Shown in pieces: positions 7,406 through 16,429 of a stretch of DNA of 64,000 nucleotides. Source of the stretch: Thermococcus aggregans (GTDB taxonomy: Archaea; Methanobacteriota_B; Thermococci; Thermococcales; Thermococcaceae); assembly GCF_024022995.1 (NCBI RefSeq), contig NZ_CP099582.1, positions 1-64,000 on the forward strand, written 5' to 3'. The stretch's first letter is position 1. Every line of letters starts with the position of its first letter. The notes below the pieces were generated by a model. That model was not told the origin of the DNA. It made no database searches and saw nothing but the letters and a program-made list of their open reading frames with translations. A program made the position numbers and the translations under genes.

Positions 7406-9838
7406 ATGGCAGACAGGAGAGAAATTAAACTTAAAGTTGCTTCCGCTTACCAGAGGGATGTTGGTAGGGGAATTGTTAGGATTGATAGGAATGCAATGAG
7501 GAAAATCGGAGTCCAGCCAGGAGATATTGTGGAAATTATTGGTACTAAAAACACTGCTGCAATAGTTTGGCCCGCTTACCCAGAGGATGAAGGGCTTGAC
7601 ATAATAAGAATGGATGGTACAATAAGAAAAAACGCTGGCGTTGGTCTTGGAGATGAAGTAACCGTAAGGAAAGCTGACGTTAAAGAAGCTCAGAGAGTCG
7701 TTTTGGCTCCCACAGAGCCTATTAGATTTGGCCAAGACTTTGTTGATTGGCTCCATTCAAGGTTAGTTGGAAGACCTGTGGTTAGAGGAGACTACATTAG
7801 AATCGGTGTCCTTGGACAGGAGCTAACATTTGTTGTCACGGCAACAACGCCTTCGGGAGTAGTTCAAATAACGGAATTCACTGAATTCACGATCTCAGAG
7901 AAGCCAGTAAAAGAAGTCGCAAAGACACCAGCTCTGGGAGTCACCTATGAGGACATTGGTGGTCTCAAAGATGTTATCCAAAAGATCAGAGAGATGATAG
8001 AGCTTCCGCTCAAACACCCAGAGATCTTCGAGAAGCTCGGTATTGAGCCACCCAAGGGTGTTCTGCTTTATGGACCACCGGGAACTGGTAAGACACTCCT
8101 CGCTAAAGCTGTTGCCAATGAGGCAAACGCTCACTTCATAGCAATAAACGGTCCAGAGATAATGAGCAAGTACTACGGTGAGAGCGAAGAGAGACTCAGA
8201 GAAGTCTTCAAAGAAGCAGAAGAAAACGCTCCGAGCATAATCTTTATTGATGAAATTGATGCAATAGCACCAAAAAGAGAGGAAGTTTCTGGAGAAGTCG
8301 AGAAGAGAGTTGTTGCCCAGCTGCTTACATTGATGGACGGTTTGAAGAGCAGAGGAAAAGTTATAGTTATTGGGGCAACTAACAGGCCTGATGCAATTGA
8401 TCCAGCTTTGAGAAGACCCGGCAGATTCGACAGAGAAATTGAAGTCGGCGTTCCAGACAAGCAGGGAAGGAAGGAAATACTCCAAATCCACACAAGAGGA
8501 ATGCCAATTGAACCTGACTTCAGGAAGGGAGAAGTTAAGAAAGTGCTTGAAGAGCTTAAGCAGGACGATAGGTTCAAAGAAGTTGCCGAAAAAGCCCTTA
8601 AGAGAATAGACGCAGTAGCCGACAGAGACGAGGAGATTAAGAGACTCCTTAGGGAGATCGATGAGAGACTCTACGAAGAAGTAAGACACCGTTTGATTGA
8701 CCTTCTCCTTGAGGAGCTTGCGGAAAAGACTCACGGATTCGTTGGAGCTGATTTGGCAGCATTGGCAAGAGAAGCCGCTATGGCAGCATTGAGAAGGCTT
8801 ATCGAGGAGGGCAAGATAGACTTTGAGGCAGAGACTATTCCAAAGGAAGTCCTCGAAGAGCTCAAAGTAACCAGAAGGGACTTCTATGAGGCTTTGAAGA
8901 TGGTGGAACCTTCGGCTCTTAGGGAGGTCCTCATAGAGGTTCCGAACGTTAGGTGGGAGGACATTGGAGGTCTTGAGGAAGTCAAGCAAGAACTAAGAGA
9001 AGCCGTAGAATGGCCACTGAAGTACCCAGAAGCATTCATGGCCATGGGAATCACACCGCCCAAGGGTATCCTCCTCTATGGACCACCTGGAACCGGTAAG
9101 ACTCTCTTAGCAAAGGCAGTAGCAACGGAGAGCGAGGCTAACTTCATTGGCATCCGCGGACCGGAAGTCCTTAGCAAGTGGGTCGGAGAGAGCGAGAAGA
9201 ACATTCGTGAGATATTCAGAAAGGCAAGACAAGCTGCTCCTACGGTTATCTTCATTGACGAAATAGACGCAATAGCTCCAAGAAGGGGTACAGATGTTAA
9301 CAGAGTTACAGATAGGCTCATTAACCAGTTACTGACTGAGATGGATGGTATTGAGGAGAACAGCGGTGTGGTAGTTATTGCCGCCACGAACAGGCCTGAC
9401 ATACTCGACCCAGCATTGCTTAGACCCGGCAGGTTCGACAGGCTTATCTTGGTTCCAGCGCCAGACGAAAAGGCAAGATTAGAAATCTTCAAAGTCCACA
9501 CAAGGAATGTTCCGCTGGCTGAAGACGTCAGCCTAGAAGAACTCGCAAAGAGAACCGAGGGCTACACTGGAGCTGACATTGAGGCAGTAGTAAGAGAAGC
9601 TGCACTCAATGCAATGAGAAGGGCAATAGCCGAGGGAATAATTAAGCCGGGAATGAGGGCAAGTGAGATCAGGCAGGAAGTCAAGGTTACAATGAAGGAC
9701 TTTGAAGAAGCACTCAAGAAGGTCGGTCCAAGCGTTAGCAAGGAAACAATGGAGTACTACAAGAGAATAGAAGAGATGTTCAAGAAGGGCAGAGCTGAGC
9801 TAACCAAAGAACAGAACAAAGACAGAAGTGTCTTCTGA
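7406..9838 (+). CDS. vat: CDC48/VAT-type AAA+ ATPase
   Basis: Hexameric unfoldase of the p97/VAT family that extracts and unfolds proteins, probably handing them to the proteasome. Double-psi-barrel N domain occupies about residues 1-185. D1 has Walker A GPPGTGKT at about 223 and Walker [14 protein letters not shown]2 has Walker A at about 559 and Walker [13 protein letters not shown], each with arginine-finger motifs (RRPGRFDR / LRPGRFDR). After the D1 core there is an extra charged helical insertion of several dozen residues (about 375-440), a feature of Thermococcales versions. GGAGGTGG precedes the ATG. Probably heat-inducible with hsp20; GCTTAAATAAG near 7352-7361 may be its TATA box. 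Confidence 0.95.
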   Translation: MADRREIKLKVASAYQRDVGRGIVRIDRNAMRKIGVQPGDIVEIIGTKNTAAIVWPAYPEDEGLDIIRMDGTIRKNAGVGLGDEVTVRKADVKEAQRVVLAPTEPIRFGQDFVDWLHSRLVGRPVVRGDYIRIGVLGQELTFVVTATTPSGVVQITEFTEFTISEKPVKEVAKTPALGVTYEDIGGLKDVIQKIREMIELPLKHPEIFEKLGIEPPKGVLLYGPPGTGKTLLAKAVANEANAHFIAINGPEIMSKYYGESEERLREVFKEAEENAPSIIFIDEIDAIAPKREEVSGEVEKRVVAQLLTLMDGLKSRGKVIVIGATNRPDAIDPALRRPGRFDREIEVGVPDKQGRKEILQIHTRGMPIEPDFRKGEVKKVLEELKQDDRFKEVAEKALKRIDAVADRDEEIKRLLREIDERLYEEVRHRLIDLLLEELAEKTHGFVGADLAALAREAAMAALRRLIEEGKIDFEAETIPKEVLEELKVTRRDFYEALKMVEPSALREVLIEVPNVRWEDIGGLEEVKQELREAVEWPLKYPEAFMAMGITPPKGILLYGPPGTGKTLLAKAVATESEANFIGIRGPEVLSKWVGESEKNIREIFRKARQAAPTVIFIDEIDAIAPRRGTDVNRVTDRLINQLLTEMDGIEENSGVVVIAATNRPDILDPALLRPGRFDRLILVPAPDEKARLEIFKVHTRNVPLAEDVSLEELAKRTEGYTGADIEAVVREAALNAMRRAIAEGIIKPGMRASEIRQEVKVTMKDFEEALKKVGPSVSKETMEYYKRIEEMFKKGRAELTKEQNKDRSVF

Positions 9839-9926
9839 TTTCCCTTTTCTATCTTTTTAAGCTTTTGAGCCACCTCTTTAATTTTCTTGACTCTTCTGAT
9901 TTCTCAAGAAGGAAAGATAAAGGCAG

Positions 9927-10427
9927 TCACTTCAAAAGCTTCACGAATTCTCTCATCCATGCGTACAAATCTCCGGGATGTCTTGAGCTTACCCAGTTGC
10001 CATCAACAACAACTTCTTTGTCGATGTACTCTGCTCCCGCGTTTATGAGATCGTCTTTTATCGTTACGACACATGTTCCCTTTCTTCCCTTTAGGACTCC
10101 AGCGGAGATAAGTATTTGTGGGCCGTGGCATATGCTGGCAACAGGCTTTCCGTATTCAAACATCTTTTTGGCAATTTCAACTGCCTTTGGGTTTATCCTA
10201 ACTCTCTCTGGTGCCTTTCCTCCCGGCAAGACAAGGGCGTCAAACTCTTCTGGATCAACCTCATCGAACAGCAAATCAACCTTTGCAGAATACCCATGCT
10301 TTCCAACTATTGTATCTTTCTTGTCGCTTGCCACGTATACTTCATGTCCTTCCTCCTTTAATCGGTGGAGGGGGTATATCAATTCCAAATCCTCAAATCC
10401 ATCTGCACTTAAAAACAGCACTTTCAT
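9927..10427 (-). CDS. pfpI: Intracellular protease/deglycase PfpI (DJ-1 superfamily)
   Basis: Oligomeric DJ-1/PfpI superfamily hydrolase first described as a Pyrococcus protease; related proteins also act as deglycases. The nucleophile elbow SICHGPQ holds the catalytic Cys-His pair at about residues 100-101, preceded by the ALVLPGGKAPE turn, and the end NWVSSRHPGDLYAWMREF is characteristic. 166 residues, full length. It is convergent with the VAT gene and divergent from yhbY, with a palindrome in the shared upstream region at 10482-10500. Confidence 0.95.
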   Translation of the reverse strand: MKVLFLSADGFEDLELIYPLHRLKEEGHEVYVASDKKDTIVGKHGYSAKVDLLFDEVDPEEFDALVLPGGKAPERVRINPKAVEIAKKMFEYGKPVASICHGPQILISAGVLKGRKGTCVVTIKDDLINAGAEYIDKEVVVDGNWVSSRHPGDLYAWMREFVKLLK

Positions 10428-10481
10428 TGCTATTCACCGATGACAATGTTAAAGCCAAAACTTAATAAAGATTTTTGACCA

Positions 10482-10500
10482 TAAGGTGTATAATACCTTA
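10482..10500. promoter_or_regulatory. Palindromic candidate operator between pfpI and yhbY
   Basis: TAAGGT (10482-10487) and ACCTTA (10495-10500) are perfect inverted 6-mers around GTATAAT. The TATA-like core GTATAAT may serve the pfpI promoter, so a dimeric repressor bound here would cover it. GGTTTAAAAAGGG at 10506-10518 is the likely yhbY promoter. Confidence 0.4.
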
Positions 10501-10577
10501 AGCAAGGTTTAAAAAGGGACTTCTCCTAAAAAATTTCGCGTCCGTGAGTATGGGCGAGATTACTTGAGGTGAGAGAG

Positions 10578-10994
10578 ATGAAAAAGCGCTTGCCTGGGAA
10601 GGTGAGAAGGGCTATAAGGGCCAAATATTATGATATTGAGCCAAAGGCATGGGTAGGTAAGAGAGGTTTAGATAAGAGTGTCCTCAACGAGATCAACACT
10701 CAGCTTAAAAAAGATGGCATATTAAAAGTTGAAATCAAAAAAGGTGCTTTAATCTCAACTCAGATGGACAGAAAGGCGATAGCAGAAAAAGTTGCAGAGC
10801 TTACAGATAGTGAACTCATTGAGGTTAGGGGCAAAAGGTTTATATTGTTCCGTCCCAGAGAGGGATGGGAAAAATATTTAAAGAAGCTCAGGCTTAAGGA
10901 ACTCTCGAAAGAGAGACGGGAAGAAAAACCCGTTAAGAAAGTCAAACTCGATATCGCTCAATTTAGGAAAAAGTTTAAGAAAGGGAGGGAGTGA
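10578..10994 (+). CDS. YhbY/CRM-domain RNA-binding protein
   Basis: Small basic RNA-binding protein; the CRM (CRS1-YhbY) domain covers about residues 5-85 with the hallmark AWVGKRGLDKSVLNEI (a GxxG-type loop) and GKRFILFRP near its end, followed by a Lys/Glu-rich tail. Bacterial YhbY binds pre-50S ribosomes, so a role in ribosome assembly is likely, in line with the ribosomal protein gene 3 bases downstream. ATG 10578 has GAGGTGA at proper distance; the GTG at 10569 lies within that site. Confidence 0.85.
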   Translation: MKKRLPGKVRRAIRAKYYDIEPKAWVGKRGLDKSVLNEINTQLKKDGILKVEIKKGALISTQMDRKAIAEKVAELTDSELIEVRGKRFILFRPREGWEKYLKKLRLKELSKERREEKPVKKVKLDIAQFRKKFKKGRE

Positions 10995-10997
10995 AGA

Positions 10998-11450
10998 ATG
11001 GCAACAGTTTATGATGTTCCCGGTGATTTACTCGTTGAGAGGGTAGCTCAAAAACTGAAGGAAATCCCCGAGATAAAGCCACCTGAGTGGGCACCCTTCG
11101 TTAAGACCGGCAGGCACAAGGAGAGACTCCCAGAGCAAGATGACTGGTGGTACTACAGAGTTGCTTCAGTACTTAGAAAAGTCTATATCGACGGACCAGT
11201 TGGTATTGAAAGGTTAAGGACATGGTACGGTGGAAGAAAGAACAGAGGACACGCCCCAGAGCACTTCTACAAGGGAAGCGGAAGTATAATCAGAAAGGCC
11301 CTTCAACAGCTCGAAGCAGCAGGATTCGTTACAAAAGTACCTGGAGAAGGAAGAGTGGTAACTCCAAAAGGAAGAAGCTTCCTTGACAAAGCTGCAACAG
11401 AGCTCAAGAAGGAGCTTGAAGAAGTAATCCCTGAGCTTAAGAAGTACTGA
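10998..11450 (+). CDS. rps19e: 30S ribosomal protein S19e
   Basis: Archaeal/eukaryotic-type small subunit protein with no bacterial counterpart. The family signature is clear: [35 protein letters not shown] and [19 protein letters not shown], ending in a winged-helix-like segment with a [10 protein letters not shown] loop. Full length at 150 residues. GGAGTGAAG lies before the ATG; it follows yhbY directly and is probably cotranscribed with it and with the PDCD5-like gene downstream. Confidence 0.97.
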   Translation: MATVYDVPGDLLVERVAQKLKEIPEIKPPEWAPFVKTGRHKERLPEQDDWWYYRVASVLRKVYIDGPVGIERLRTWYGGRKNRGHAPEHFYKGSGSIIRKALQQLEAAGFVTKVPGEGRVVTPKGRSFLDKAATELKKELEEVIPELKKY

Positions 11451-11530
11451 TACCTTCTTACTTTTTGACTTTGGCTTTAATTTAATCAGTTTTTTGATAC
11501 TTTTTGAATACCATATTTAGGGGTGATAAG

Positions 11531-11869
11531 ATGGCTGAGGACATAGAGGAGATTAGAAAGAGGAAACTTTTGGAGCTTCAGAAGAGACTTGCAGAGCAAC
11601 AGAAAGAAGAAGAGGAAAGAGCGAGACAGGAAATGGAGTTGGAAGCTCAGCTGGATGCTATAATGAAGCAGATTCTTACACCGGAAGCTAGGGAGAGGCT
11701 TGCAAGGGTCAAACTTGTAAGGCCCGAACTTGCGAGACAGGTAGAATTGATTCTGGTTCAATTATACCAGGCTGGCCAAATAACCGAGAGAATCACGGAT
11801 GAAAAACTTAAAAGGATTTTAGCTCAGATAGATGCTAGAACAAGGAGAGAATTTAGAATTAAATGGTGA
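11531..11869 (+). CDS. PDCD5-family DNA-binding protein
   Basis: Archaeal homologue of eukaryotic PDCD5/TFAR19, a small three-helix protein that binds DNA. The basic/acidic N-terminal helix (AEDIEEIRKRKLLELQKRL) and the core ILTPEARERLARVKLVRPE and ITDEKLKRILAQ are typical. GGGGTGAT precedes the ATG at 11531. The association with S19e is widely conserved in archaea. Its cellular role is not well established. Confidence 0.9.
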   Translation: MAEDIEEIRKRKLLELQKRLAEQQKEEEERARQEMELEAQLDAIMKQILTPEARERLARVKLVRPELARQVELILVQLYQAGQITERITDEKLKRILAQIDARTRREFRIKW

Positions 11870-11876
11870 TAAAAAC

Positions 11877-12146
11877 GTGAGAATTAAAGACGTTATCAAG
11901 ATACTCAACGAAAAAGACGAAGTTAGTTTGGATATTTGGAAGCCAGTATCAGCAAGAAAAAGTAGTGATGGGACTCTAGACATTCTCTACATCAACCTCG
12001 TTGTTGGAAGTAAGAAGGATCCGGTTTTCCTTTGGGTGTATGTTAACGTCCTTAAAGACGACGTCAGGGTGCTTGAAAAGATTACTTTTAAGAAAGAGCA
12101 TGTAAATTGGATAACGAATTCGATATCAAAATTTGGAAAAACTTAA
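11877..12146 (+). CDS. Conserved hypothetical protein downstream of PDCD5
   Basis: Small protein of 89 residues, starting at GTG 11877 with GGTGAT overlapping the PDCD5 stop. It is rich in beta-strand-forming segments (DILYINLVVGSK, VFLWVYVNVLK) and has no Cys or obvious catalytic motif. I recognise no family. Tight coupling to the S19e-PDCD5 genes suggests a role in translation or nucleic-acid binding, but nothing in the sequence shows it. An upstream ATG at 11832 would overlap PDCD5 and lacks a binding site. Confidence 0.65.
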   Translation: MRIKDVIKILNEKDEVSLDIWKPVSARKSSDGTLDILYINLVVGSKKDPVFLWVYVNVLKDDVRVLEKITFKKEHVNWITNSISKFGKT

Positions 12147-12194
12147 GATTTATATATGAGGATTGACAAGTTCACTGACCGTGGGGGTGTAATT

Positions 12195-13094
12195 GTGACT
12201 AAGCATAGGGTTTGCCCAGTTTGCGGTTCCGATAAGTTTATTCATGATCCCGAAAGGGGAGAGGAAATCTGTGCAAATTGCGGATTTGTAATTCAAGAGG
12301 ACATGATTGATATGGGTCCCGAATGGAGGGCATTTGACGCTTCTCAAAGAGAAAAGCGCTCCAGAACCGGTGCGCCTGAAAGCATTTTGCTCCACGATAA
12401 GGGTCTCTCGACGGATATAGGCTACGACAGGAATGTAAAGGGTTTGATGAGAGAGAAAATCTATAGGCTTAGGAAGTGGCAGAGCAGGCTTAGAGTTAGC
12501 GATGCCGCCGAGAGAAACCTTGCCTTTGCGTTAAGTGAGCTTGATAGGCTTGGTGCAAGATTAAACTTACCGAAGCACGTTGAAGAAGAGGCGGCAAGGC
12601 TTTATAGGGAAGCCGTTAGAAAGGGGCTTATTAGGGGAAGGTCTATTGAGAGCGTTATTGCCGCATGTGTTTATGCGGCTTGTAGGCTATTAAAAATCCC
12701 GAGAACTCTTGACGAGATTGCCGAGATCGCTAAAGTTGACAAGAAGGAAATCGGGAGGAGCTTTAGGTTCATAGCAAGGAACCTTAACCTAACTCCCAAA
12801 AAGCTCTTTGTGAAGCCAACAGATTACGTCAACAAGTTTGCCGACGAGCTTGGATTGAGTGAGAGAACTAGAAGAAGGGCTATAGAGCTTCTGGAGAAGG
12901 CATATGAAATGGGGCTTACGAGCGGTAAAAGTCCGGCTGGACTCGTTGCCGCTGCGTTATACATTGCCGGTCTGCTGGAAGGAGAAAAGAGAACTCAAAG
13001 GGAAGTGGCTGAAGTCGCTAGGGTAACCGAAGTTACTGTAAGAAACAGGTACAAAGAAATGGTAGAAAAGCTGGGGCTAAAGCTTCCGCTTTGA
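12195..13094 (+). CDS. tfb: Transcription initiation factor B (TFB1-type)
   Basis: Archaeal TFIIB homologue that joins TBP on the BRE/TATA and recruits RNA polymerase. N-terminal zinc ribbon CPVCGSDK...CANCG, intact B-reader region (DMGPEWRAFDASQREKRSR) and two cyclin-fold repeats; helix-turn-helix for BRE contact in TQREVAEVARVTEVTVRNRYK. The complete B-reader suggests the main TFB rather than the divergent second factor found in Pyrococcus and Thermococcus. I use GTG 12195 (GGGGGTG upstream), which gives the standard length of about 299 residues; the upstream ATG at 12156 adds an unrelated 13-residue extension. Confidence 0.95.
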   Translation: MTKHRVCPVCGSDKFIHDPERGEEICANCGFVIQEDMIDMGPEWRAFDASQREKRSRTGAPESILLHDKGLSTDIGYDRNVKGLMREKIYRLRKWQSRLRVSDAAERNLAFALSELDRLGARLNLPKHVEEEAARLYREAVRKGLIRGRSIESVIAACVYAACRLLKIPRTLDEIAEIAKVDKKEIGRSFRFIARNLNLTPKKLFVKPTDYVNKFADELGLSERTRRRAIELLEKAYEMGLTSGKSPAGLVAAALYIAGLLEGEKRTQREVAEVARVTEVTVRNRYKEMVEKLGLKLPL

Positions 13095-13110
13095 GTATAA
13101 TTTTTGTTTT

Positions 13111-14133
13111 TCACTTTTTGAACCAGCTGTCCAGTGTGAACTGTCTTCCTGCTTTAACTGCCTTTTTAAGTCTCTCTAAGCCGTTTTTGACTCTCTCTTC
13201 GCTAAAGTCGTGCTCATCACAGAGGAACTTGAGTATTCCTTCCTCGTCTGGCATTTTCCATTCGAGCTTATAGTCATCCGTTACAGGCGGATTCAAAAAG
13301 AACTCCTTTATTGCATAAAGGTCAACATCGCTCATTTTCTGGTACTTTGCTAGGGGATCTTTAGAATACTTAACTATTTCGAGGGCTTTTTTTGGCCCGA
13401 TTCCCTTTATTCCTCCGGGGTTGTAGTCTGTCCCCACGAGAATTGCAAGCTCTATTAGCTTTTCTCTTGTTATTTTGAGCTCCTTTAGAACTTCTTCGAG
13501 AACTATAAGCTCTGGTTTAACTTCCACATAGACGTCCTTTCCGGGGAGCTTTCTCCTTCCCGTTATCGTGAGGTTCCTCACAAGCCTCGGGGCACCGAAG
13601 AGTAGTGAGTCATAGTCTTGGCTTGCTGAAGCCCAGACATGTCCCTTAGATGCCATATAAGCTGCTTGAGCTTCACCCTCACTTGGAGCCTGCACCCATG
13701 GAATTCCCATTAGCTCCAAGAGCTTCTTTGCATCCTCGATGAGCATCTCATTAACCTTGCTCGCCCTTTGTGCGTACTTCTTTGCTTCTTCAAGGTCTCC
13801 CCTTGCTAAGGCCTCTTCCCATTTCTCCTGTGCTTCTTCTCTAGCTTCAGCCCTTTTTTCAAGTTCTTTTTTCTTGAATTCTGGAGGCTTTCCATCGAAT
13901 ACGTATGCCGGTTTTATTCCGACTTCCATTAGGTTTATGGTTCTGTAAAAAAGTCCGGAAAGATGTGAGGTAATCCTTCCTTTGGAATCCATTAAGGGTG
14001 TTCCATCCCTCTGTCTTATTGTTGAGAGGAACTGGTAAATAGCGTTAAATGCATCTATCGCTACTTTCCTTCCGTTTAAGCTTTCGAGCTCGATTTCCTT
14101 TCTAGGCAAAAGCTCACCAATCTGAACTCCCAT
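13111..14133 (-). CDS. fen: Flap endonuclease FEN-1
   Basis: Structure-specific 5' nuclease that removes RNA primers/flaps during Okazaki fragment maturation and repair. The N-nuclease domain starts at the invariant MGV with acidic metal ligands in [22 protein letters not shown] and [10 protein letters not shown]; the I-domain carries [10 protein letters not shown] and the H3TH segment [14 protein letters not shown]. The C-terminal PIP box QFTLDSWF binds PCNA. 340 residues, full length. It overlaps the stop of the upstream PsiE-like gene by one base (TGATG) and is convergent with tfb. Confidence 0.97.
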   Translation of the reverse strand: MGVQIGELLPRKEIELESLNGRKVAIDAFNAIYQFLSTIRQRDGTPLMDSKGRITSHLSGLFYRTINLMEVGIKPAYVFDGKPPEFKKKELEKRAEAREEAQEKWEEALARGDLEEAKKYAQRASKVNEMLIEDAKKLLELMGIPWVQAPSEGEAQAAYMASKGHVWASASQDYDSLLFGAPRLVRNLTITGRRKLPGKDVYVEVKPELIVLEEVLKELKITREKLIELAILVGTDYNPGGIKGIGPKKALEIVKYSKDPLAKYQKMSDVDLYAIKEFFLNPPVTDDYKLEWKMPDEEGILKFLCDEHDFSEERVKNGLERLKKAVKAGRQFTLDSWFKK

Positions 14134-14552
14134 CACTCACCACCTATTTTAGTGTATAGGTAACCAAGTACAAAAAGCAATCCCCCAATAGCAAAGAGCT
14201 TTAACGCATCAAGCTCCTTAAAATCTGAGGCAACGATGAGCTTTTGGACAAGTGCCACTATCCCAACCTCAAGAATGTGAGACATGCTAACACGGTGTTG
14301 CCTTAAATAGATTATCAAAATCCTGTAGGTTTCTATCAGGATAATCGTCACGAGTATGTTTGCAATCAGAAGCTTTGGATCGGTGACCTTGTAAGTAAGC
14401 CTGAAGTTGAGGTAGATGGAGTAGACTGTGAGATAGAGTATGAAGAACAGGAAAAGCATGACGACTATGTCAAAGGAGATTTCTAAGCTTTTCCTGAAGA
14501 GTTTGTGGATATGGGTGTATCGAGCTATTCTTTCATCTTCCATCTTTGTCAT
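14133..14552 (-). CDS. PsiE-like membrane protein
   Basis: Four hydrophobic segments (about residues 28-48, 62-80, 93-110 and 118-136) in a 139-residue protein, with [22 protein letters not shown] resembling the phosphate-starvation-inducible PsiE family. Function of the family is unknown. Start is ATG 14552 or the in-frame ATG at 14543; neither has a strong binding site, and the leader just upstream contains a C/D-box sRNA on the same strand. It is translationally coupled to fen by a TGATG overlap. Confidence 0.65.
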   Translation of the reverse strand: MTKMEDERIARYTHIHKLFRKSLEISFDIVVMLFLFFILYLTVYSIYLNFRLTYKVTDPKLLIANILVTIILIETYRILIIYLRQHRVSMSHILEVGIVALVQKLIVASDFKELDALKLFAIGGLLFVLGYLYTKIGGE

Positions 14553-14555
14553 CTT

Positions 14556-14608
14556 TATCAGCCTACCGGTATGCTCATCACCCCTCAGGGAGGGGAAGGG
14601 TCATCATC
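14556..14608 (-). ncRNA. C/D-box sRNA (2'-O-methylation guide)
   Basis: On the minus strand all four boxes occur in order: box C TGATGA (14606-14601), a 12-base guide (14600-14589), box D' CTGA (14588-14585), a 4-base spacer, box C' TGATGA (14580-14575), a 13-base guide (14574-14562) and box D CTGA (14561-14558). Spacer and guide lengths are exactly those of archaeal C/D sRNAs of Thermococcales, which direct fibrillarin-Nop5-L7Ae complexes to methylate rRNA or tRNA. The predicted methylated bases pair five nucleotides upstream of boxes D and D'. Targets were not determined. It lies immediately before the PsiE-like start codon, so it may be processed from that gene's leader. Confidence 0.85.
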
Positions 14609-14609
14609 A

Positions 14610-14888
14610 GTTTTTATTTTGTGTTCTCTTTATTAAAATATTGTTCCTTTAAGTGGTGCATGACTTTAAAGCAATTTTGGGAAACTTCTCGATTTTAGTG
14701 GTATTTTGGAATTGAAGCCTTCATTATTGCTCAGGACAACCAAAACAAATGGTGTTAAAATACTTTGCTCTGATGACGCCTTTCAGTAGCCTCTGTGAGC
14801 ATTCCTCAAACAAATTCCGTACATAACAGAAAACTATAATTACCATTAGCTACAATCTAAACTAGCGGCTTTCGTTGTGGTGTTCGGG
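14610..14888. other. Gene-poor interval between the sRNA and corA
   Basis: No convincing gene. T-rich tracts at 14610-14655 lie upstream of the sRNA on its own strand and probably contain its promoter. The corA promoter should lie close to 14840-14870. I see no repeats or RNA motifs. Confidence 0.4.
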
Positions 14889-15878
14889 ATGAATGAAACG
14901 CCTGAAATAACAATTTTTGCATACTCAGAAGACAAGTTTGAGGAAAAACGAATCAAAAAACTCGAAGAGGCCCTAGACTACAAAGATTACAGAGTAGTCT
15001 GGGTAAACATTGATGGTATTGGATATCTCGAAGAGCTAAAGGACACCTTTAAAGTCCATGATGTCGCAGTCAAAGCAATAAAGAGGACAAAAAGCCGCGC
15101 AAGACTGGCTATATTGAAAGACCACCTCTTCATACTTCTTCACCAGGTGTACGAGCTGAAAGGTGGTCTGAAAAAAGAGCGAACTGCAATCTTTCTTAAG
15201 GACAACTTCGTTATCACCATGCAAGAGAGATCAGGGGATGTATTCAATTCAATAAGGGAAAGCATAAGACACAACGAAGGCCTTTTTAGAGGGAAGGATG
15301 CCGATTATCTACTCTATGCTCTCCTTGATGCAATAATCGGGAACTATGTGCCAATATTGGAAAATATTAGTTCCCAGATGGAAATATTAGAAAACAAAGT
15401 GCTAAAGGACAGGGATAAGGAAACACTTCGCGAGATACATGGAATACGGAGAAGAATCCTGTTTGTTAGACGCACAATTTTTCCGCTCTTGGAGGTCTTC
15501 AGAAGGCTAAGGCTCGAAGGAAAGGAGTTCTTCAAAGAAGAGACACAAGAATACCTGGAGGAACTCTACAATCATGTCATGGAAATCTTGGACATAATTG
15601 AAAGCCAGAGAGATATGGCCAACGGGCTCGTGGAAATATACTACTCTACCATCTCAATGAGAACAAACGAGATCATAAGGATTCTCACGGTGGTATCTAC
15701 GATCTTCATTCCTCTAACATTCATAACCGGTATATACGGAATGAACTTCAACACAACGGCTTCACCGTATAATATGCCTGAACTCAACTGGTACTATGGC
15801 TACCCAGTCACATTGCTGGCTATGCTTGCAATAGCTCTCGGAATGTTGTATTATTTTAAAAAGAAAGAATGGTTATAA
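14889..15878 (+). CDS. corA: CorA-like Mg2+/Co2+ transporter
   Basis: Pentameric divalent cation channel. Long charged cytoplasmic N-terminal domain, then helices rich in Glu/Arg ([28 protein letters not shown]), then two C-terminal transmembrane helices. The selectivity motif YGMNF follows TM1 ([15 protein letters not shown]), and the protein ends with the basic KKKEWL typical of CorA. I use ATG 14889, with GGTG seven bases upstream, rather than GTG 14877. Its stop overlaps the stop of the racemase fragment on the other strand, so the scar region begins directly at its 3' end. Confidence 0.92.
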   Translation: MNETPEITIFAYSEDKFEEKRIKKLEEALDYKDYRVVWVNIDGIGYLEELKDTFKVHDVAVKAIKRTKSRARLAILKDHLFILLHQVYELKGGLKKERTAIFLKDNFVITMQERSGDVFNSIRESIRHNEGLFRGKDADYLLYALLDAIIGNYVPILENISSQMEILENKVLKDRDKETLREIHGIRRRILFVRRTIFPLLEVFRRLRLEGKEFFKEETQEYLEELYNHVMEILDIIESQRDMANGLVEIYYSTISMRTNEIIRILTVVSTIFIPLTFITGIYGMNFNTTASPYNMPELNWYYGYPVTLLAMLAIALGMLYYFKKKEWL

Positions 15879-16023
15879 GCCCAAAGCAAGTTTCACGGCT
15901 TTTTCGGCTATGACATCCAAGGGGTCTACCAGGGGGACCCTTAAATCTTCTTGCCTTAGAGCTACGCTTATTTCCGTACAGCCTGCTATTAATCCATCGC
16001 ACCTTTTTTCAAGCTTTTTGGCA
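15873..16023 (-). pseudogene. C-terminal fragment of an aspartate racemase gene (copy B of the direct repeat)
   Basis: Identical to 1-141 over 15883-16023 and continuing to a TAA stop at 15873-15875. It encodes only the last 50 or so residues including the second catalytic Cys region ([10 protein letters not shown]). At 16024 it is fused to an inverted piece of the Lrp-like fragment, so it cannot be expressed as an enzyme. Confidence 0.85.
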
Positions 16024-16164
16024 GTATTCTGTTATTTCGTATATTCTCGGATTTGCAATTGCTTCGTAAATGAAGCTATTGATGTCATCCCTTTTTGCTT
16101 GACGATTTAGTTTGACTAAAACATCTGCATATGCAACATTTGCTGCCCGCAAGAGAAGAAGTCC
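16024..16164 (-). pseudogene. Inverted copy of the Lrp-like fragment
   Basis: Reverse complement of 660-800, joined without extra bases to the racemase fragment. On the minus strand the frame upstream of the shared part reads [14 protein letters not shown] and meets a stop shortly before, so no HTH domain is attached here either. Confidence 0.8.
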
Positions 16165-16271
16165 CTCCAAAAACCACAACTAAAAATTAAGCCTCCTAAA
16201 ACCAAAAACACTTTTGAAAGCTTTAAACCATCAAAAAACCAAAACACCACTTCTTAACTCCTACTAAGATA

Positions 16272-16301
16272 CTTTCAATTCTTCTAAAGTCTTATCAGAG
16301 C
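16272..16301 (-). repeat. Degenerate CRISPR-type repeat (relic)
   Basis: CTTTCAATTCTTCTAAAGTC plus CTTAT closely resembles one end of the 30-base CRISPR repeats of Thermococcales (CTTTCAATTCT...GTCTTAT), while the last six bases diverge. It is a single unit without a partner in the same orientation, so not a working array. Confidence 0.5.
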
Positions 16302-16323
16302 CGGAGCGAATTTCCCTTTAAAT

Positions 16324-16353
16324 TCCCTACTAAGACTAAAATAGGATTAAAAT
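16324..16353 (+). repeat. Second degenerate CRISPR-type repeat, opposite orientation
   Basis: TAAGACTAAAATAGGATTAA at 16331-16350 resembles the Pyrococcus-type repeat core AAGACTAAAATAGAATTGAA with two changes in that core and a diverged 5' end. It faces the unit at 16272-16301; the two are separated by 22 bases, and together they could also form an imperfect stem. Confidence 0.45.
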
Positions 16354-16429
16354 TTGGTTAATCATAGTAGCTATGATTCTCGCGTTTCTGATGGGTTCCG
16401 ATAAAGATACGGATATATAAGCAATTTGA

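Noticed and set aside
7895-8989. Long minus-strand open frame of 364 codons inside the VAT gene
   Set aside because: It mirrors the coding strand of a strongly conserved AAA+ ATPase and encodes a Leu/Ser/Cys/Phe-rich product without any domain.
9865-10443. 192-codon rightward frame over pfpI
   Set aside because: Antisense shadow of pfpI, whose Cys-His site and full length are unmistakable on the other strand.
16272-16353. A functional CRISPR array
   Set aside because: Only two degenerate units in opposite orientation, no regular spacer series and no cas genes in the window.
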